Origin: DATLWN01 sp963764315
Lineage (GTDB): Bacteria > Pseudomonadota > Zetaproteobacteria > Mariprofundales > Mariprofundaceae
NCBI GenBank assembly: GCA_963764315.1
Contig: CAVXSB010000007.1
Span: 71,362 to 135,361, forward strand
Direction: 5' to 3'
DNA length: 64,000 nucleotides
Part shown: positions 1-13,015 of the stretch, piece by piece
How positions within the stretch are numbered: the stretch's first letter is position 1
How the letters are laid out: each line of letters begins with the position of its first letter
Made by a program: the position numbers and the translations under genes
Notes under the pieces: model-generated
The model's input: only the letters and a program-made list of their open reading frames with translations
Databases searched by the model: none
What the model was told of the DNA's origin: nothing

Positions 1-56
1 TCGATCGTGGCACGGCAGGTGGTGCATCCCGTGCCCAGCACTTTGATCACTTTCAT
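1..56 (-). CDS. Thioredoxin-like small redox protein, N-terminal fragment
   Basis: Only the first 18 codons lie in the window; the gene runs off the left edge. The peptide begins MKVIKVLGTGCTTCRATI, with a CxxC pair at residues 11 and 14 directly after a short beta strand. This is the pattern of the small thioredoxin-fold redox-active disulfide proteins often encoded beside ArsP/DUF318 permeases. The ATG at 56-54 follows a strong AGGAGG Shine-Dalgarno sequence at about 62-67. It is the last gene of the ACR3-permease unit on this strand, and the link to metal or arsenical handling is inferred from that position. Confidence 0.7.
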   Translation of the reverse strand, partial: MKVIKVLGTGCTTCRATI

Positions 57-100
57 CCTGTCCTCCTTCGGTACGCTCCTGGTGATTGTTTGCGGCCTGT

Positions 101-1057
101 CTATGTGTACAGCCAGTTGAATCCCCAGCCTACCAGCATGAACGACACGGCCAGCACCGAGGCGTAGATGGCCAGTGCCGGCCAGCGAATCACCTTTTTC
201 AGGATCAGCATTTCAGGGAGTGATAGCGCGGCAATGCTCATCATCAGGGCCAGTACCGTGCCGATGGCCACGCCCTTGTCGAGCATGGCTTCGGCGATCG
301 GAATCACGCCCGTGGCATTGGAGTAGAGGGGTATGCCGAGCAACACTGCCGCCGGCACAGACCAGACGCTGCCATCCGCCAGATGGGCCTGAATCCATGC
401 GTTCGGTACGTATCCGTGGAAGGCCGCACCGGCAGCGATGCCGGCCAAGACCCATTTCCAGATGCGGCCGACGATCTCGCGCACCTCGCCGAGTGCGAAT
501 CGATGGCGCCCCGCCAGGGTGGTATCCGGCTTGGGCTGGGTCGAGTCCCCCATGTGAATCTTCCAGACATAATCCTCGACCCAACGCTCCGGCCGGAACC
601 ACTGCATAACCACGCCGCCGACAAAGGCCACGATCAGTCCGACAAACACGTAAAGGGCCGCCACCTTGAAGCCGAGAATCCCGACCAGCAGAACCGCCGC
701 CACCTCATTGATCATCGGGCTGGCGATGAGAAAGGAGAAGGTAATGCCCAGCGGAATGCCGGCTTCGACAAAACCGATGAACAGCGGTACCGACGAGCAG
801 GAGCAGAATGGGGTCATCGCCCCCAGGGATATGGCCAGTATTCTTGCCAGCCACGGGGGCTTGCTGCGGACGTACTCGCGCACCCGCTCCGGGCTGAGGA
901 TCGCCCGCAGCATCCCCATGACGTAGATCACGGCTACCAGCAGGACAAAGATCTTGCTCGTATCCATGACAAAGAACTGCACCGCCTGGCCCGCATGGGA
1001 GGCGGCGGAAAGGCCGAGTAGCCCATAGGCAACGGTGTTGCCCAGCCATTCAAACAT
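101..1057 (-). CDS. ArsP-type permease (DUF318 family)
   Basis: A 318-residue integral membrane protein with about eight hydrophobic segments. The segment FCSCSSVPLFIG near residue 82 is the cysteine-rich signature of the DUF318/ArsP permease family, which includes exporters of trivalent organoarsenicals and less characterised members linked to other metals. The start codon overlaps the 3' end of acr3 by 8 bp, so the two are probably translated together. A thioredoxin-like gene follows. Family assignment is firm; the substrate is inferred from the arsenic context. Confidence 0.85.
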   Translation of the reverse strand: MFEWLGNTVAYGLLGLSAASHAGQAVQFFVMDTSKIFVLLVAVIYVMGMLRAILSPERVREYVRSKPPWLARILAISLGAMTPFCSCSSVPLFIGFVEAGIPLGITFSFLIASPMINEVAAVLLVGILGFKVAALYVFVGLIVAFVGGVVMQWFRPERWVEDYVWKIHMGDSTQPKPDTTLAGRHRFALGEVREIVGRIWKWVLAGIAAGAAFHGYVPNAWIQAHLADGSVWSVPAAVLLGIPLYSNATGVIPIAEAMLDKGVAIGTVLALMMSIAALSLPEMLILKKVIRWPALAIYASVLAVSFMLVGWGFNWLYT

Positions 1058-2108
1058 GGCCGCTTATCCTGCGGGACCCGGATTCGTACCACCCCTTGGT
1101 GCGGTTGACGATGCCGACGACAGACAGCATCACCGGCACCTCCACGAGCACACCGACCACCGTGGCCAGCGCCGCCCCCGAATGGAAGCCGAACAGGGAG
1201 ATGGCGGTGGCCACGGCCAGCTCGAAGAAGTTCGAGGCCCCGATCAGCGCCGATGGTCCGGCCACGCGATGGTCGACGCCGAGCCTGCGGTTCAGCCAGT
1301 AGGCGAGCATCGAATTGAAATAGACCTGGATGGTGATCGGCACGGCCAGCATCAGGATCACCAGCGGCTGGGCCAGAATCTCGCGACCCTGGAAGCCGAA
1401 TAGCAGGATCACGGTGAGTAGCAGCGCGGCCATCGAGGCCGGGTCCATGCGATGCAGTACCGCCTCCAGTACCCCTTTCGCGAGCAGCAGCCTGCGCCCC
1501 GTGTAGGCCAGCAGCACCGGGATGACGATGTAGAGCAGCACGGACAGGAAGAGCGTGTCCCACGGTACCTGGATGGAGGCGACGCCGAGCAGCAGCCCGA
1601 CGATGGGCGCAAACGCGAAGATCATGATCATGTCGTTCAGCGCCACCTGCGACAGGGTGAACTGCGGATGTCCGTCCACCAGGCGCGACCAGACGAACAC
1701 CATGGCGGTGCAGGGGGCGGCGGCGAGCAGGATCAGGCCGGCGATATAGGAGTCGATCTGTGCCGCATCGAGATACGGGGCGAACAGCAGGCGGATGAAC
1801 AGGTAACCCAGCAGTGCCATCGAGAACGGCTTGACCAGCCAGTTCACGGCCAGGGTGACGCCGATGCCGCGCCGGTGCTGCCAAACCTCGTGCAGGGCCG
1901 AATAATCGATCTTCAGCAGCATTGGCAGGATCATGGCCCAGACTAGCGCGGCCACCGGCAGGTTGATGTGGGCGATCTCGATGCCGCCGAGCCGATGGAA
2001 GGCGGCCGGGAAGGCCTCGCCGAGGCCGATGCCGACGGCGATGGACAGTAGCACCCAAAGGCTCAGGTAGCGGGCGAAGATGCCCATGTCTTGGCTGGGT
2101 TTGCGCAT
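1050..2108 (-). CDS. acr3: ACR3-family arsenite efflux permease
   Basis: A 352-residue transporter with about ten membrane segments that exports arsenite across the inner membrane. The conserved cysteine sits in the APCTAMVFVWSRL motif of ACR3 proteins. The open frame extends upstream to 2267, but the ATG at 2108 is chosen because AGGAGG lies about 7 nt before it and the protein then has normal ACR3 length and begins just before the first membrane helix. It is first in a unit with the ArsP-like permease and the thioredoxin-like protein. An AT-rich dyad upstream may be an ArsR operator. Confidence 0.93.
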   Translation of the reverse strand: MRKPSQDMGIFARYLSLWVLLSIAVGIGLGEAFPAAFHRLGGIEIAHINLPVAALVWAMILPMLLKIDYSALHEVWQHRRGIGVTLAVNWLVKPFSMALLGYLFIRLLFAPYLDAAQIDSYIAGLILLAAAPCTAMVFVWSRLVDGHPQFTLSQVALNDMIMIFAFAPIVGLLLGVASIQVPWDTLFLSVLLYIVIPVLLAYTGRRLLLAKGVLEAVLHRMDPASMAALLLTVILLFGFQGREILAQPLVILMLAVPITIQVYFNSMLAYWLNRRLGVDHRVAGPSALIGASNFFELAVATAISLFGFHSGAALATVVGVLVEVPVMLSVVGIVNRTKGWYESGSRRISGHV

Positions 2109-2133
2109 GCGGTGGCCTCCTGACGCCAACATT

Positions 2134-2153
2134 ATATCTGTAAATCCGGATAT
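2134..2153. promoter_or_regulatory. Candidate operator dyad upstream of acr3
   Basis: The segment ATATC-N10-GATAT is an AT-rich inverted repeat, 26 bp upstream of the acr3 start and in the gap between divergent genes. ArsR/SmtB repressors bind short AT-rich dyads of this kind, and an ArsR gene lies 0.5 kb away. Operator function is inferred. Confidence 0.35.
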
Positions 2154-2188
2154 GTACATAAGGGTGGAGTCCGCATCCCCTGGTCGAT

Positions 2189-2200
2189 GAGTATATACTC
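2189..2200. promoter_or_regulatory. Perfect 12-bp palindrome upstream of the small membrane protein gene
   Basis: GAGTATATACTC is perfectly self-complementary and ends 5 nt before the first possible ATG of the rightward gene. It may be a second regulator half of the divergent control region, or part of a -10 region. The palindrome is seen directly; any function is inference. Confidence 0.3.
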
Positions 2201-2205
2201 GGAAA

Positions 2206-2538
2206 ATGACTCGTGATGGGGAGGATATGCACAGGCAGCCCAGAAACTGGTTCAAGGATGCCGGCAACTATGCCGGATGGTACATGCTCTGGGGGGTAGT
2301 CTTCGCCTGCCTGCAACCCGTGGCACCCGGCGCATTGAATGGCTCGTCGCTATGGGCGGCCAAGCTCCATCAGGCCCTGTTCGGCGCCGGCTTCGGCCTC
2401 GTCTGCGCCATGGCGTACATGGTATTACAGAACGGCTTCAACCGTTCGCGCACGAAGTCGATCTCGTGGATCTTCGCCATCGGCTGTTGGGCGGTGCTGA
2501 GTATGGCGGTGGCGTTGACCCTCGGCCTCATCGGCTAG
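2206..2538 (+). CDS. Small membrane protein of unknown function
   Basis: A protein of up to 110 residues with three predicted hydrophobic segments (about residues 23-40, 55-74 and 86-108), aromatic-rich and hydrophobic. I do not recognise the family. Two starts are possible: ATG 2206 or ATG 2227; GGGGAGG sits just before 2227 but with very short spacing. It is transcribed away from acr3 across a shared regulatory gap and converges on arsR, so it may be part of the arsenic response. It could also be an unrelated accessory gene. Confidence 0.6.
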   Translation: MTRDGEDMHRQPRNWFKDAGNYAGWYMLWGVVFACLQPVAPGALNGSSLWAAKLHQALFGAGFGLVCAMAYMVLQNGFNRSRTKSISWIFAIGCWAVLSMAVALTLGLIG

Positions 2539-2581
2539 AGCACAGCGGTTTGTTCGAATGTATGTATGTGAAGAACAGACC

Positions 2582-2899
2582 CTAGTCGCAGGGGTTGCTT
2601 GAGGATACGAGCCGTTCGGCATCGCCCTGCAGCACTTCGTCGGCGCCGCTTTGCACCAGCGTCGCCAGCGTCGGGGCCATGGCACCGGCCAGGCGGTAAT
2701 GAATCCATTTTCCCTGGCGGCGGGTATCGACGAGCCCGGCATGGCGCAGGATGGCCAGATGCCGCGACACCGTGCTCTGAGGCAGGCGCATGGCCTCGGT
2801 GAGTTGGCAGACGCAGAGCTCGTCCCGAAGCGAGAGCAGGTGGAACAGGCGCACGCGTATGGAGTCCCCGAGCGCCCGGAAGCTGTCGACCGTATCCAA
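2582..2899 (-). CDS. arsR: ArsR/SmtB-family arsenic-responsive repressor
   Basis: A 105-residue winged-helix regulator. The ELCVCQL segment (residues 27-33) matches the trivalent-arsenic-binding cysteine pair of classical ArsR (ELCVCDL), and the recognition helix follows as LPQSTVSRHLAILRHAGLV. It should repress the arsenic genes until As(III) binds. The start is TTG at 2899, with AGGGA upstream, only 2 nt after the stop of the cytochrome gene, so the two are almost certainly co-transcribed. It sits in the same strand run as argG rather than directly in front of acr3. Confidence 0.9.
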   Translation of the reverse strand: MDTVDSFRALGDSIRVRLFHLLSLRDELCVCQLTEAMRLPQSTVSRHLAILRHAGLVDTRRQGKWIHYRLAGAMAPTLATLVQSGADEVLQGDAERLVSSSNPCD

Positions 2900-2901
2900 T
2901 G

Positions 2902-3492
2902 CTAGTCCCTGGAAAGCGGCGAGATGCGCGCAAAAAGGTCGTGGCCCTTGATCCTGTGCAACGCGACCATGCCGACATGGCCGATCAAATAGGCCCAGAC
3001 CAGATTGCCGCCGTCGCCGTGGAGTTCCTCGATGGCATGCACAAGCGGGCTCATGTGGCCGGTGATCTCGTTCATGCCGAAGAACACGATGGTGCCGGTG
3101 CTGCCCATGCCGAGCACCAGCAAGAGGCCGAGGCCGTGTACGGTGCCGGCCAGAGCGCTCTCCTCAGCCGTCTCGTGCAGCCGTCCGCTCAGCCAGCCGG
3201 GGACCTGCTTGATCTCCTCAATGATGGAACGACGCCCCTCGGCGGAGAAATACGGGAACAGCCGGGAGAATCCGCCCTTGGCGGTGCCCAGGGCGCTCCA
3301 CAGGATATGCAGCACCACGATGGCGCAGGCGGCCAGGCCGACCCATTCGTGCATCTCGAAGAAGAAGGCCTCCGTACCGGTGCGCACATGTCCCAGCTTC
3401 GGGCGGCGCATGAACGACTCACTGAGAAGTTGCAGCGGTATGGCCAGAGCCAGTCCCGCGTGCAGCCAGCGCGTCAGGCGATCGTAACCCAT
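2902..3492 (-). CDS. Cytochrome b561-type membrane haem protein
   Basis: A 196-residue protein with four membrane spans and several histidines placed for haem coordination: His10 (TRWLHAG), His47 (MHEWVG), HILW in helix 2, HGLG in helix 3 and HIKGHD near the C-terminus. It fits the cytochrome b/b6 or b561 domain family, which moves electrons across or within the inner membrane. The ATG at 3492 has AGGAGG 6 nt upstream. It lies 10 nt behind argG and 2 nt before arsR. Its electron partner is not evident. Confidence 0.8.
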   Translation of the reverse strand: MGYDRLTRWLHAGLALAIPLQLLSESFMRRPKLGHVRTGTEAFFFEMHEWVGLAACAIVVLHILWSALGTAKGGFSRLFPYFSAEGRRSIIEEIKQVPGWLSGRLHETAEESALAGTVHGLGLLLVLGMGSTGTIVFFGMNEITGHMSPLVHAIEELHGDGGNLVWAYLIGHVGMVALHRIKGHDLFARISPLSRD

Positions 3493-3502
3493 AGAGAACC
3501 TC

Positions 3503-4723
<1,221 letters not shown>

Positions 4724-4765
4724 CTCTATAACCCCTTGTCCGGGGCAATGCCCGGCTGTTTGCGC

Positions 4766-5674
<909 letters not shown>

Positions 5675-5684
5675 GCCACGTCCT

Positions 5685-6843
5685 TTAGGGCAGGCAGCGG
5701 TCCACGATGGTCAGCGCCTCGTCGATCTCTTCCGCCGAAACATTCAGCGGCGGCAGGAAGCGCAAGACTTTGGGCCCGGCCGAGAGCAAAAGCAAGCCTG
5801 CGTCCCGGCAGGCGGAAACGACAGGGGCGGCCTCCCCACTCAGCTCCAGGCCGGCGATCAGACCCAGTCCGCGCACGGCGCGCACCTGTGGATGCCCAGC
5901 CGCGATCTCCGTAAGGCCGGCAAGCAGCCGCTCGCCCTGGTTCCTGGCATTGGCGACCAGATGCTCGCGCTCGACGGTGTCGAGCACGGCCAGCGCCGCC
6001 GCGCAGGCCAGCGGGTTGCCGCCGAAGGTGGTGCCGTGGCTGCCGGGCGTGAACGCGGCGGCCACGCTCCCCTTGGCCAGCATGGCGCCGATGGGGAAGC
6101 CACCGCCCAGGCCCTTGGCCAGGGACAGGATATCGGGCAGTGCCGCCTCGTGCTGGAAGGCGAACATGGTGCCGGTGCGGCCGATGCCGGTCTGGATCTC
6201 GTCCAGGATCATCAACACGCCCTCGGTATTGCACAGCTCGCGCACGGCGGCCAGATAACCGGCCCCGGGCATATTGACGCCGCCTTCTCCCTGCACCGGC
6301 TCCAGCATGATGGCGGCGGTATCGGCATCGATGGCCGCCTCGAGCGCCGCGATGTCGCCATACGGCACGTGCAGGAATCCCGGCATCAAGGGGTCGAAGC
6401 CGAGCTTGATCTTGTCCTGGCCGGTGGCCGAAAGCGTGTTCAGCGTGCGCCCATGGAAGGATTGCGTGGCGGTGATGACGGTGCGCCTGGGCGAGCCGCG
6501 CTCATACCAGTAGCGGCGGGCCAGCTTGATGGCTGCTTCGTTGGCCTCCGCCCCCGAATTGCAGAAGAAGGCCTGCGTCCAGGCCGGCGAGCCGGCACAA
6601 CACTTCTGCCAGATGCTCCTGCTGCGGGATATGGAACAGGTTCGAGCAGTGCACCAGCGTCTCGGCCTGCTGGCAGACGGCACGCGCCAGCGCCGGATGG
6701 GCGTGACCGAGCGTGTTGACGGCGATGCCGGAGATGAAATCCAGGTAGCGCTTGCCCGCGTCGTCCCAGACGCGGCTGCCCTGGCCATTGACCAGGCGTA
6801 CCGGGAAGCGGGCGTAGGTGTGCATCAGGTGCGGGCTGTTCAT
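5685..6843 (-). CDS. argD: Acetylornithine aminotransferase, frameshifted as sequenced
   Basis: A PLP-dependent aminotransferase forming N-acetylornithine. The N-terminal part (MNSPHLMHTYARF to RLAGLD) and the rest (QAFFCNSGAEANEAAIKLAR to the stop) are both clearly ArgD but lie in different frames. Removing one base near 6576 restores GLD-QAFFCNSG, the family pattern. The PLP lysine is in LAKGLGGGFPIG. A start at 6825 is also possible, and no clear ribosome site precedes either. Joined length is about 386 residues, normal. A sequencing indel is more likely than true loss because argF and argG are intact. Confidence 0.9.
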
Positions 6844-6886
6844 CGGCGGCAGTGTAGGCAATAGGGCGGAAAATGCATCTCTCGGC

Positions 6887-7783
6887 TCAGCAGTGCCCGT
6901 CGGGACAGGCGATCTCCGGCTGCAGCGTGGCGTGGCTGACGCCGAGCTCGCGCAGCGTCGCGAGCAGTGCGGGCAGGATGGCGCTCCAGTCTTCCATGCT
7001 CTCGATCTGCACATGCGCGGACAGTGCCACCTGGCCGCTCGGCAGCCGCCAAACATGCACATGATGGGTGCCGGCGACGCCGTCGGCAGCATCCAGCACC
7101 GCCTGCAGCTCCTCGACGTGGAAGCCGGTCGGTACGGATTCCATCAGCTCCATCGTCGTCTCGCGCAGTAGCCGCCAGCCGCCCCAAACGAGGATGCCGG
7201 CGACCAGGAAGGACAGAATGGGGTCGATGGGCATCCAGCCCGTGAGCAGGATGACGGCGCCGGCGACGATGGCGGCGATGGAACCGACGGCGTCTCCGAG
7301 CACATGCCAGAAGGCGGCGCGCGCGTTCAGGTCCTCGTCTCCGTGGAGCCAGCGCAGGATCACCAGGTTGATCGCGAGGCCCACGGCGGCGATGGCCAGC
7401 AGCACCGCTCCTTTGACCGGATGATGCGGGCTCGTCAGGCGCTGGAAGGCCTCCCAGGCGATCCAGGCGCTGAGAAACCATAGCGCCAGGCCGTTGGCCT
7501 GGGCGGCGAGCAGCTTGGCGCGGCCGTAGCCGTAGCTCATGCGGTCGGTGGCGGGGCGGCTGGCGATGCGGCTGGCCATCAACGCCAGTCCCAGAGCCAC
7601 GATGTCCGAGGCCATATGCCCGGCATCGGCGAGCAGGGCCAGCGAGCCGGAGAAGAGGCCGCCGGCGAGCTCCACCAGCGCGAACAGCGCCGTCAGCCAT
7701 ACGGCCTTGTTCAGCGATGCATGGTGGTGATGGCCATGGGCGTGTCCGTGATCGTGGCTATGGTTGTGATGATCGCCGCTCAT
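6887..7783 (-). CDS. CDF-family zinc/divalent cation exporter
   Basis: A 298-residue cation diffusion facilitator like ZitB/CzcD, exchanging cytosolic zinc or similar ions for protons. The first 22 residues are a His/Asp tail with about ten histidines. Membrane helices carry the paired metal-site motifs LADAGHMASD and WHVLGDAVGS, and a cytoplasmic ferredoxin-like domain follows from about residue 215. Its ATG overlaps the stop of the ABC ATPase gene in an ATGA junction, so the two are co-translated. The exact ion is not shown by the sequence. Confidence 0.92.
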   Translation of the reverse strand: MSGDHHNHSHDHGHAHGHHHHASLNKAVWLTALFALVELAGGLFSGSLALLADAGHMASDIVALGLALMASRIASRPATDRMSYGYGRAKLLAAQANGLALWFLSAWIAWEAFQRLTSPHHPVKGAVLLAIAAVGLAINLVILRWLHGDEDLNARAAFWHVLGDAVGSIAAIVAGAVILLTGWMPIDPILSFLVAGILVWGGWRLLRETTMELMESVPTGFHVEELQAVLDAADGVAGTHHVHVWRLPSGQVALSAHVQIESMEDWSAILPALLATLRELGVSHATLQPEIACPDGHC

Positions 7784-8586
7784 GCGTCCCCCGGTACCGC
7801 CTGGTACCAGCCGTCCGACTCCAGCAGCGTCACCGCGGTGCTGAACAGCCCTTCCAGTTGCCGGGAGGTTAACACCTCACCCTTCGGGCCGTCGGCGACG
7901 ATGCGGCCGTGCGCCAGCAGCATCACGCGTCCGATCTCCGGCGGGATCTCGTGGATGTGGTGGGTGACCAGGATCAGGGTCTTGCCCGCATGCATCAGCG
8001 TGCGCATCAGCGCCAGGTACTGGAAGCTGGCCGTCAGGTCCAGGCCGTTCGTCGGCTCGTCCAGAATCAGGGTGTCCGGGTCGTGGATCAGGGCGCGCCC
8101 GAGCAGGCAGCGCCGCTGTTGGCCGGTCGACATCTGCGCATAGGGCGTATGCGCGAGTCCGGCGATGCCGATGTCCTCCATCAGTACCCGGGCATGCGCC
8201 ACGTCGGCCTCGCTGTAGGACTGGTGGGCGTGGATGCCGATGCTGCCGTACAGGCCGGACAGCACAATCTCCAGGCCCGTCGCATCGGGCTCGTAGTCGT
8301 TCTGCAGATCCTGGGAGACGATGCCGAGATGCCGGCGCAGATCGCGGATATCCCAGCGTTCATGCCCGAACAGACGCATGCGGCTGTGTTCCCGGTGCAG
8401 GGGGTAGATCTCGCGCGTGATCAGCTTCAGTAGCGTGGATTTTCCGGCGCCGTTCGGGCCGAGCATGGCGACATGCTCGCCCGCGCGTAGCGTCAGCGAC
8501 AGGTCCTCGAACACGCGCGTCTGTTCACGGTTGGCGGCGATGTGCTGCAACTCGATGATGGCGGGGGTGGCGTCGGATGCGGGCAT
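7780..8586 (-). CDS. ABC transporter ATP-binding protein
   Basis: A 268-residue nucleotide-binding subunit. Walker A GPNGAGKST is at residues 43-51, the Q-loop region GIVSQDLQ near 90, and Walker B TLILDEPTNGLD near 170. The signature is MSTGQQRR, with Thr in place of the usual second position of SGGQ, as in some ModF/YlmA-type single ATPases. No permease gene is adjacent. It overlaps the zinc exporter gene by 4 bp. The substrate is unknown; it may partner a distant permease or act as a soluble ABC ATPase. Confidence 0.85.
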   Translation of the reverse strand: MPASDATPAIIELQHIAANREQTRVFEDLSLTLRAGEHVAMLGPNGAGKSTLLKLITREIYPLHREHSRMRLFGHERWDIRDLRRHLGIVSQDLQNDYEPDATGLEIVLSGLYGSIGIHAHQSYSEADVAHARVLMEDIGIAGLAHTPYAQMSTGQQRRCLLGRALIHDPDTLILDEPTNGLDLTASFQYLALMRTLMHAGKTLILVTHHIHEIPPEIGRVMLLAHGRIVADGPKGEVLTSRQLEGLFSTAVTLLESDGWYQAVPGDA

Positions 8587-8655
8587 GGCGCCACGCTAGC
8601 GCACAATTCCGTCTTCGAGTAGCGCGGCCGGCCCCTGCTTTGTTAGGGTCTGGCC

Positions 8656-9305
8656 ATGGAAAGTCCCGGTTCGCGGCATCGCACCCGCATCAAGGTCTGC
8701 GGCATCACCCGTCGCCAGGACGCATTGTTGGCGGCCGTACTCGGCGCCGATGCCATCGGCTTCGTCTTTTACGATCGTTCCCCCCGCTATATCGCTCCGG
8801 AGAAGGCCGCCGCCATCCTGCGCGCGCTGCCGCCCTTCGTTTCCGCCGTCGGCCTGTTCGTCAACCCGACCCAGGATGACATCGATACCACCCTCAAGCA
8901 TTGCCCGCTGGACGTGTTGCAGCTGCACGGCGAGGAGAGCCCGGCGTTCTGCGAGGCGCAGGGCCGGCGGGTGCTCAAGGCTGTGCCCGTGTCCGGGCCC
9001 AAGGACCTGCAGCGGGCGCATCGCTACGATTGTTCGGTGCTGCTCGATGCGCGCGCCCCCCAGGGCGTGTACGGCGGTACCGGTACCCGCTTTGACTGGA
9101 AACTGCTGGACGGCTTCGCCCACCCCTGGCCGCTGATGCTGGCCGGGGGACTGGATGCGGACAATGTGGCCGAGGCGCTGGCGGTTCGCCAATGGTTTGC
9201 GCTGGATGTATCCTCGGGGGTCGAGGCCTTGCCCGGGGTCAAGGATGAGGGGAAGATGCGGGCCTTTTTTGACGCCGTTCGCCGGGCGGAGGAGCAGGAG
9301 CTACC

Positions 9306-9309
<4 letters not shown>
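8656..9309 (+). CDS. trpF: Phosphoribosylanthranilate isomerase
   Basis: A 217-residue TIM-barrel enzyme of tryptophan synthesis. The family motif KVCGITRRQD is at residues 15-24, with LQLHGEE near 95 and LAGGLDADNV near the C-terminus. It leads a rightward run trpF-trpB-trpA with 4-bp overlaps. The 69-bp divergent gap to the ABC gene must hold its promoter; no attenuator-like leader peptide is seen. Confidence 0.96.
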
Positions 9310-10525
<1,216 letters not shown>

Positions 10526-10529
<4 letters not shown>

Positions 10530-11344
10530 ACCGCCTGGAGAAGGTTTTCGCAGGCTGCAAGGCAGAGCATCGCGCTGCCCTCATCGGCTATCTGACCGCG
10601 GGCGACCCGGATCCCGTCGCCTCGGACGGGATGTTGCAGGCGCTGGCGGCCGAGGTCGATGTGCTGGAGATCGGCATGCCGTTCTCCGACCCCATGGCCG
10701 ACGGCCCTGTGATCCAGGCAGCCAGCGAGCGCGCGCTTGCCGCCGGCACGCACATGGACGATGTGTTCCGCCTGGCCGCCTCGGTGCGCCTGGCTCACCC
10801 GGATCTCGGCATCGTGTTGATGGGCTATGCGAACATCCCGTATACCATGGGCTTCGAGGCCTTTGCGGAGCGCGCGGCCCAAGCGGGTGTCGATGGCGTA
10901 CTGCTGGTGGATATCCCGCCGGAGGAGTCCGGCATCTGCCTGCCGGCCTTCCGGGCGCATGGGTTGCACCAGATCTTCCTGCTGTCGCCGACCTCGACGG
11001 CGGCGCGCATCGATCTGGTGGCCGAGAACGGCGGTGGTTTTATCTATTATGTATCCCTGACCGGCATCACCGGTGCCGAGATGGGAGACGTGACCCAGGT
11101 GCGCGCCAGCGTGGAGCGTATTCGCGCACGCACGGACCTGCCGGTCTGCGTCGGCTTCGGCATCAAGGCCCCGACGCAGGCTGCCGCCATCGCCGCATTC
11201 GCCGACGGCGTCGTCGTCGGCAGCCATTTCGTGACCCAGCTTACGGCCCGTGGGGCCGATGTTCAGGCAGCAAGTGGGGCTATCAGGGCGGCGGCCGCCG
11301 CCATGCGCGGGGCCATGGTCTCCGCCGCGGGAGCGGACGCTTGA
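10526..11344 (+). CDS. trpA: Tryptophan synthase alpha subunit
   Basis: A 272-residue TIM barrel cleaving indole-3-glycerol phosphate to indole. The catalytic Glu and Asp are in EIGMPFSDPMADGP (about residues 50-63), and GFGIKAP near 210 is the phosphate-binding strand. It is coupled to trpB by ATGA and to the following phosphodiesterase gene by a TTGA junction. Confidence 0.97.
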
Positions 11345-12120
11345 AGATTCGGGTACTGGGTTGCTATGGCGGGCAATTGTTGGGATTCCATTTGACCTCG
11401 TTTCTGGTCAACGAATCCATCCTGCTCGATGCGGGCTGCCCGACCGAGGCCCTGCGCCTGGAGGAGCAGCACCGCATCCGCCACCTGTTCGTCTCCCATA
11501 CGCACCTGGACCACATCAAGGACATCGGCTTTCTTGCCGATAACCGCTCGCTCAAGCGCATGGGGGGGGCTGCAGACTGCCTGACCGTCTACAGTCTGCA
11601 GGAGAACCTCAAGGCCCTGCAGACGCATTATCTGAACGATTGCGTGTGGCCGGATTTCACGCGCCTGCCAACGGCTGAGGATCCGATTCTGCGGCTGCAG
11701 GCGATTGCGCCGGGGAAGGCGATCACGGTCGACGGCGTGTCGGTGACACCGATCCCGGTCAATCATCCGGTGCCCTGCACCGGTTTCCTGCTCGAACAGG
11801 CCGGCGTGCAGTTCCTGTACACGGCGGACACCGGGCATACGGACGAGATCTGGCAGGTGGCCAACGCCCAGCCCAACCTGAAGGGCATCATCCTCGACTG
11901 TTCCTTCCCCAACGCCTACCAGCGGCTGGCCGATGTCAGCGGGCACCTGACCGCGAACGGTGTGGCCGCCGAGCTGGAAAAGCTGGCACGGCTGGGCGAG
12001 ATCCCGGTTTATCTCTATCATATGAAGCCGGAGATGGTGAATGTGATGGCGGCCGAGATCGAGAATCTGAACATCCCGCACCTGCGCATGCTGTCGCAGG
12101 TCGACGAACTTCTGCTCTAG
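11341..12120 (+). CDS. Metallo-beta-lactamase-fold hydrolase, class II cyclic-nucleotide phosphodiesterase type
   Basis: A 259-residue protein that begins at a TTG overlapping the trpA stop. The metal motif SHTHLDHIKD is at about residues 58-67, with further ligands in PVNHPV, TADTGHTDEIW and LDCSFPN. This layout matches the class II cAMP phosphodiesterase family rather than lactamases proper. Activity on cAMP is a family expectation; the substrate here is unknown. Its place inside the trp-accD-folC run implies co-transcription with central biosynthesis genes. Confidence 0.8.
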   Translation: MKIRVLGCYGGQLLGFHLTSFLVNESILLDAGCPTEALRLEEQHRIRHLFVSHTHLDHIKDIGFLADNRSLKRMGGAADCLTVYSLQENLKALQTHYLNDCVWPDFTRLPTAEDPILRLQAIAPGKAITVDGVSVTPIPVNHPVPCTGFLLEQAGVQFLYTADTGHTDEIWQVANAQPNLKGIILDCSFPNAYQRLADVSGHLTANGVAAELEKLARLGEIPVYLYHMKPEMVNVMAAEIENLNIPHLRMLSQVDELLL

Positions 12121-12138
12121 GATCAGGGAAACGCGCAT

Positions 12139-12996
<858 letters not shown>

Positions 12997-13015
12997 CCCG
13001 CCCCGCGGGGCTTTG

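Noticed and set aside
8587..8655. Tryptophan attenuator before trpF
   Set aside because: The 69-bp gap has no leader peptide with Trp codons and no convincing terminator/antiterminator pair.
13000..13011. GCCCCGCGGGGC palindrome between accD and folC as a terminator
   Set aside because: A palindrome without loop or T tract, directly before the folC start; more likely chance in GC-rich DNA.
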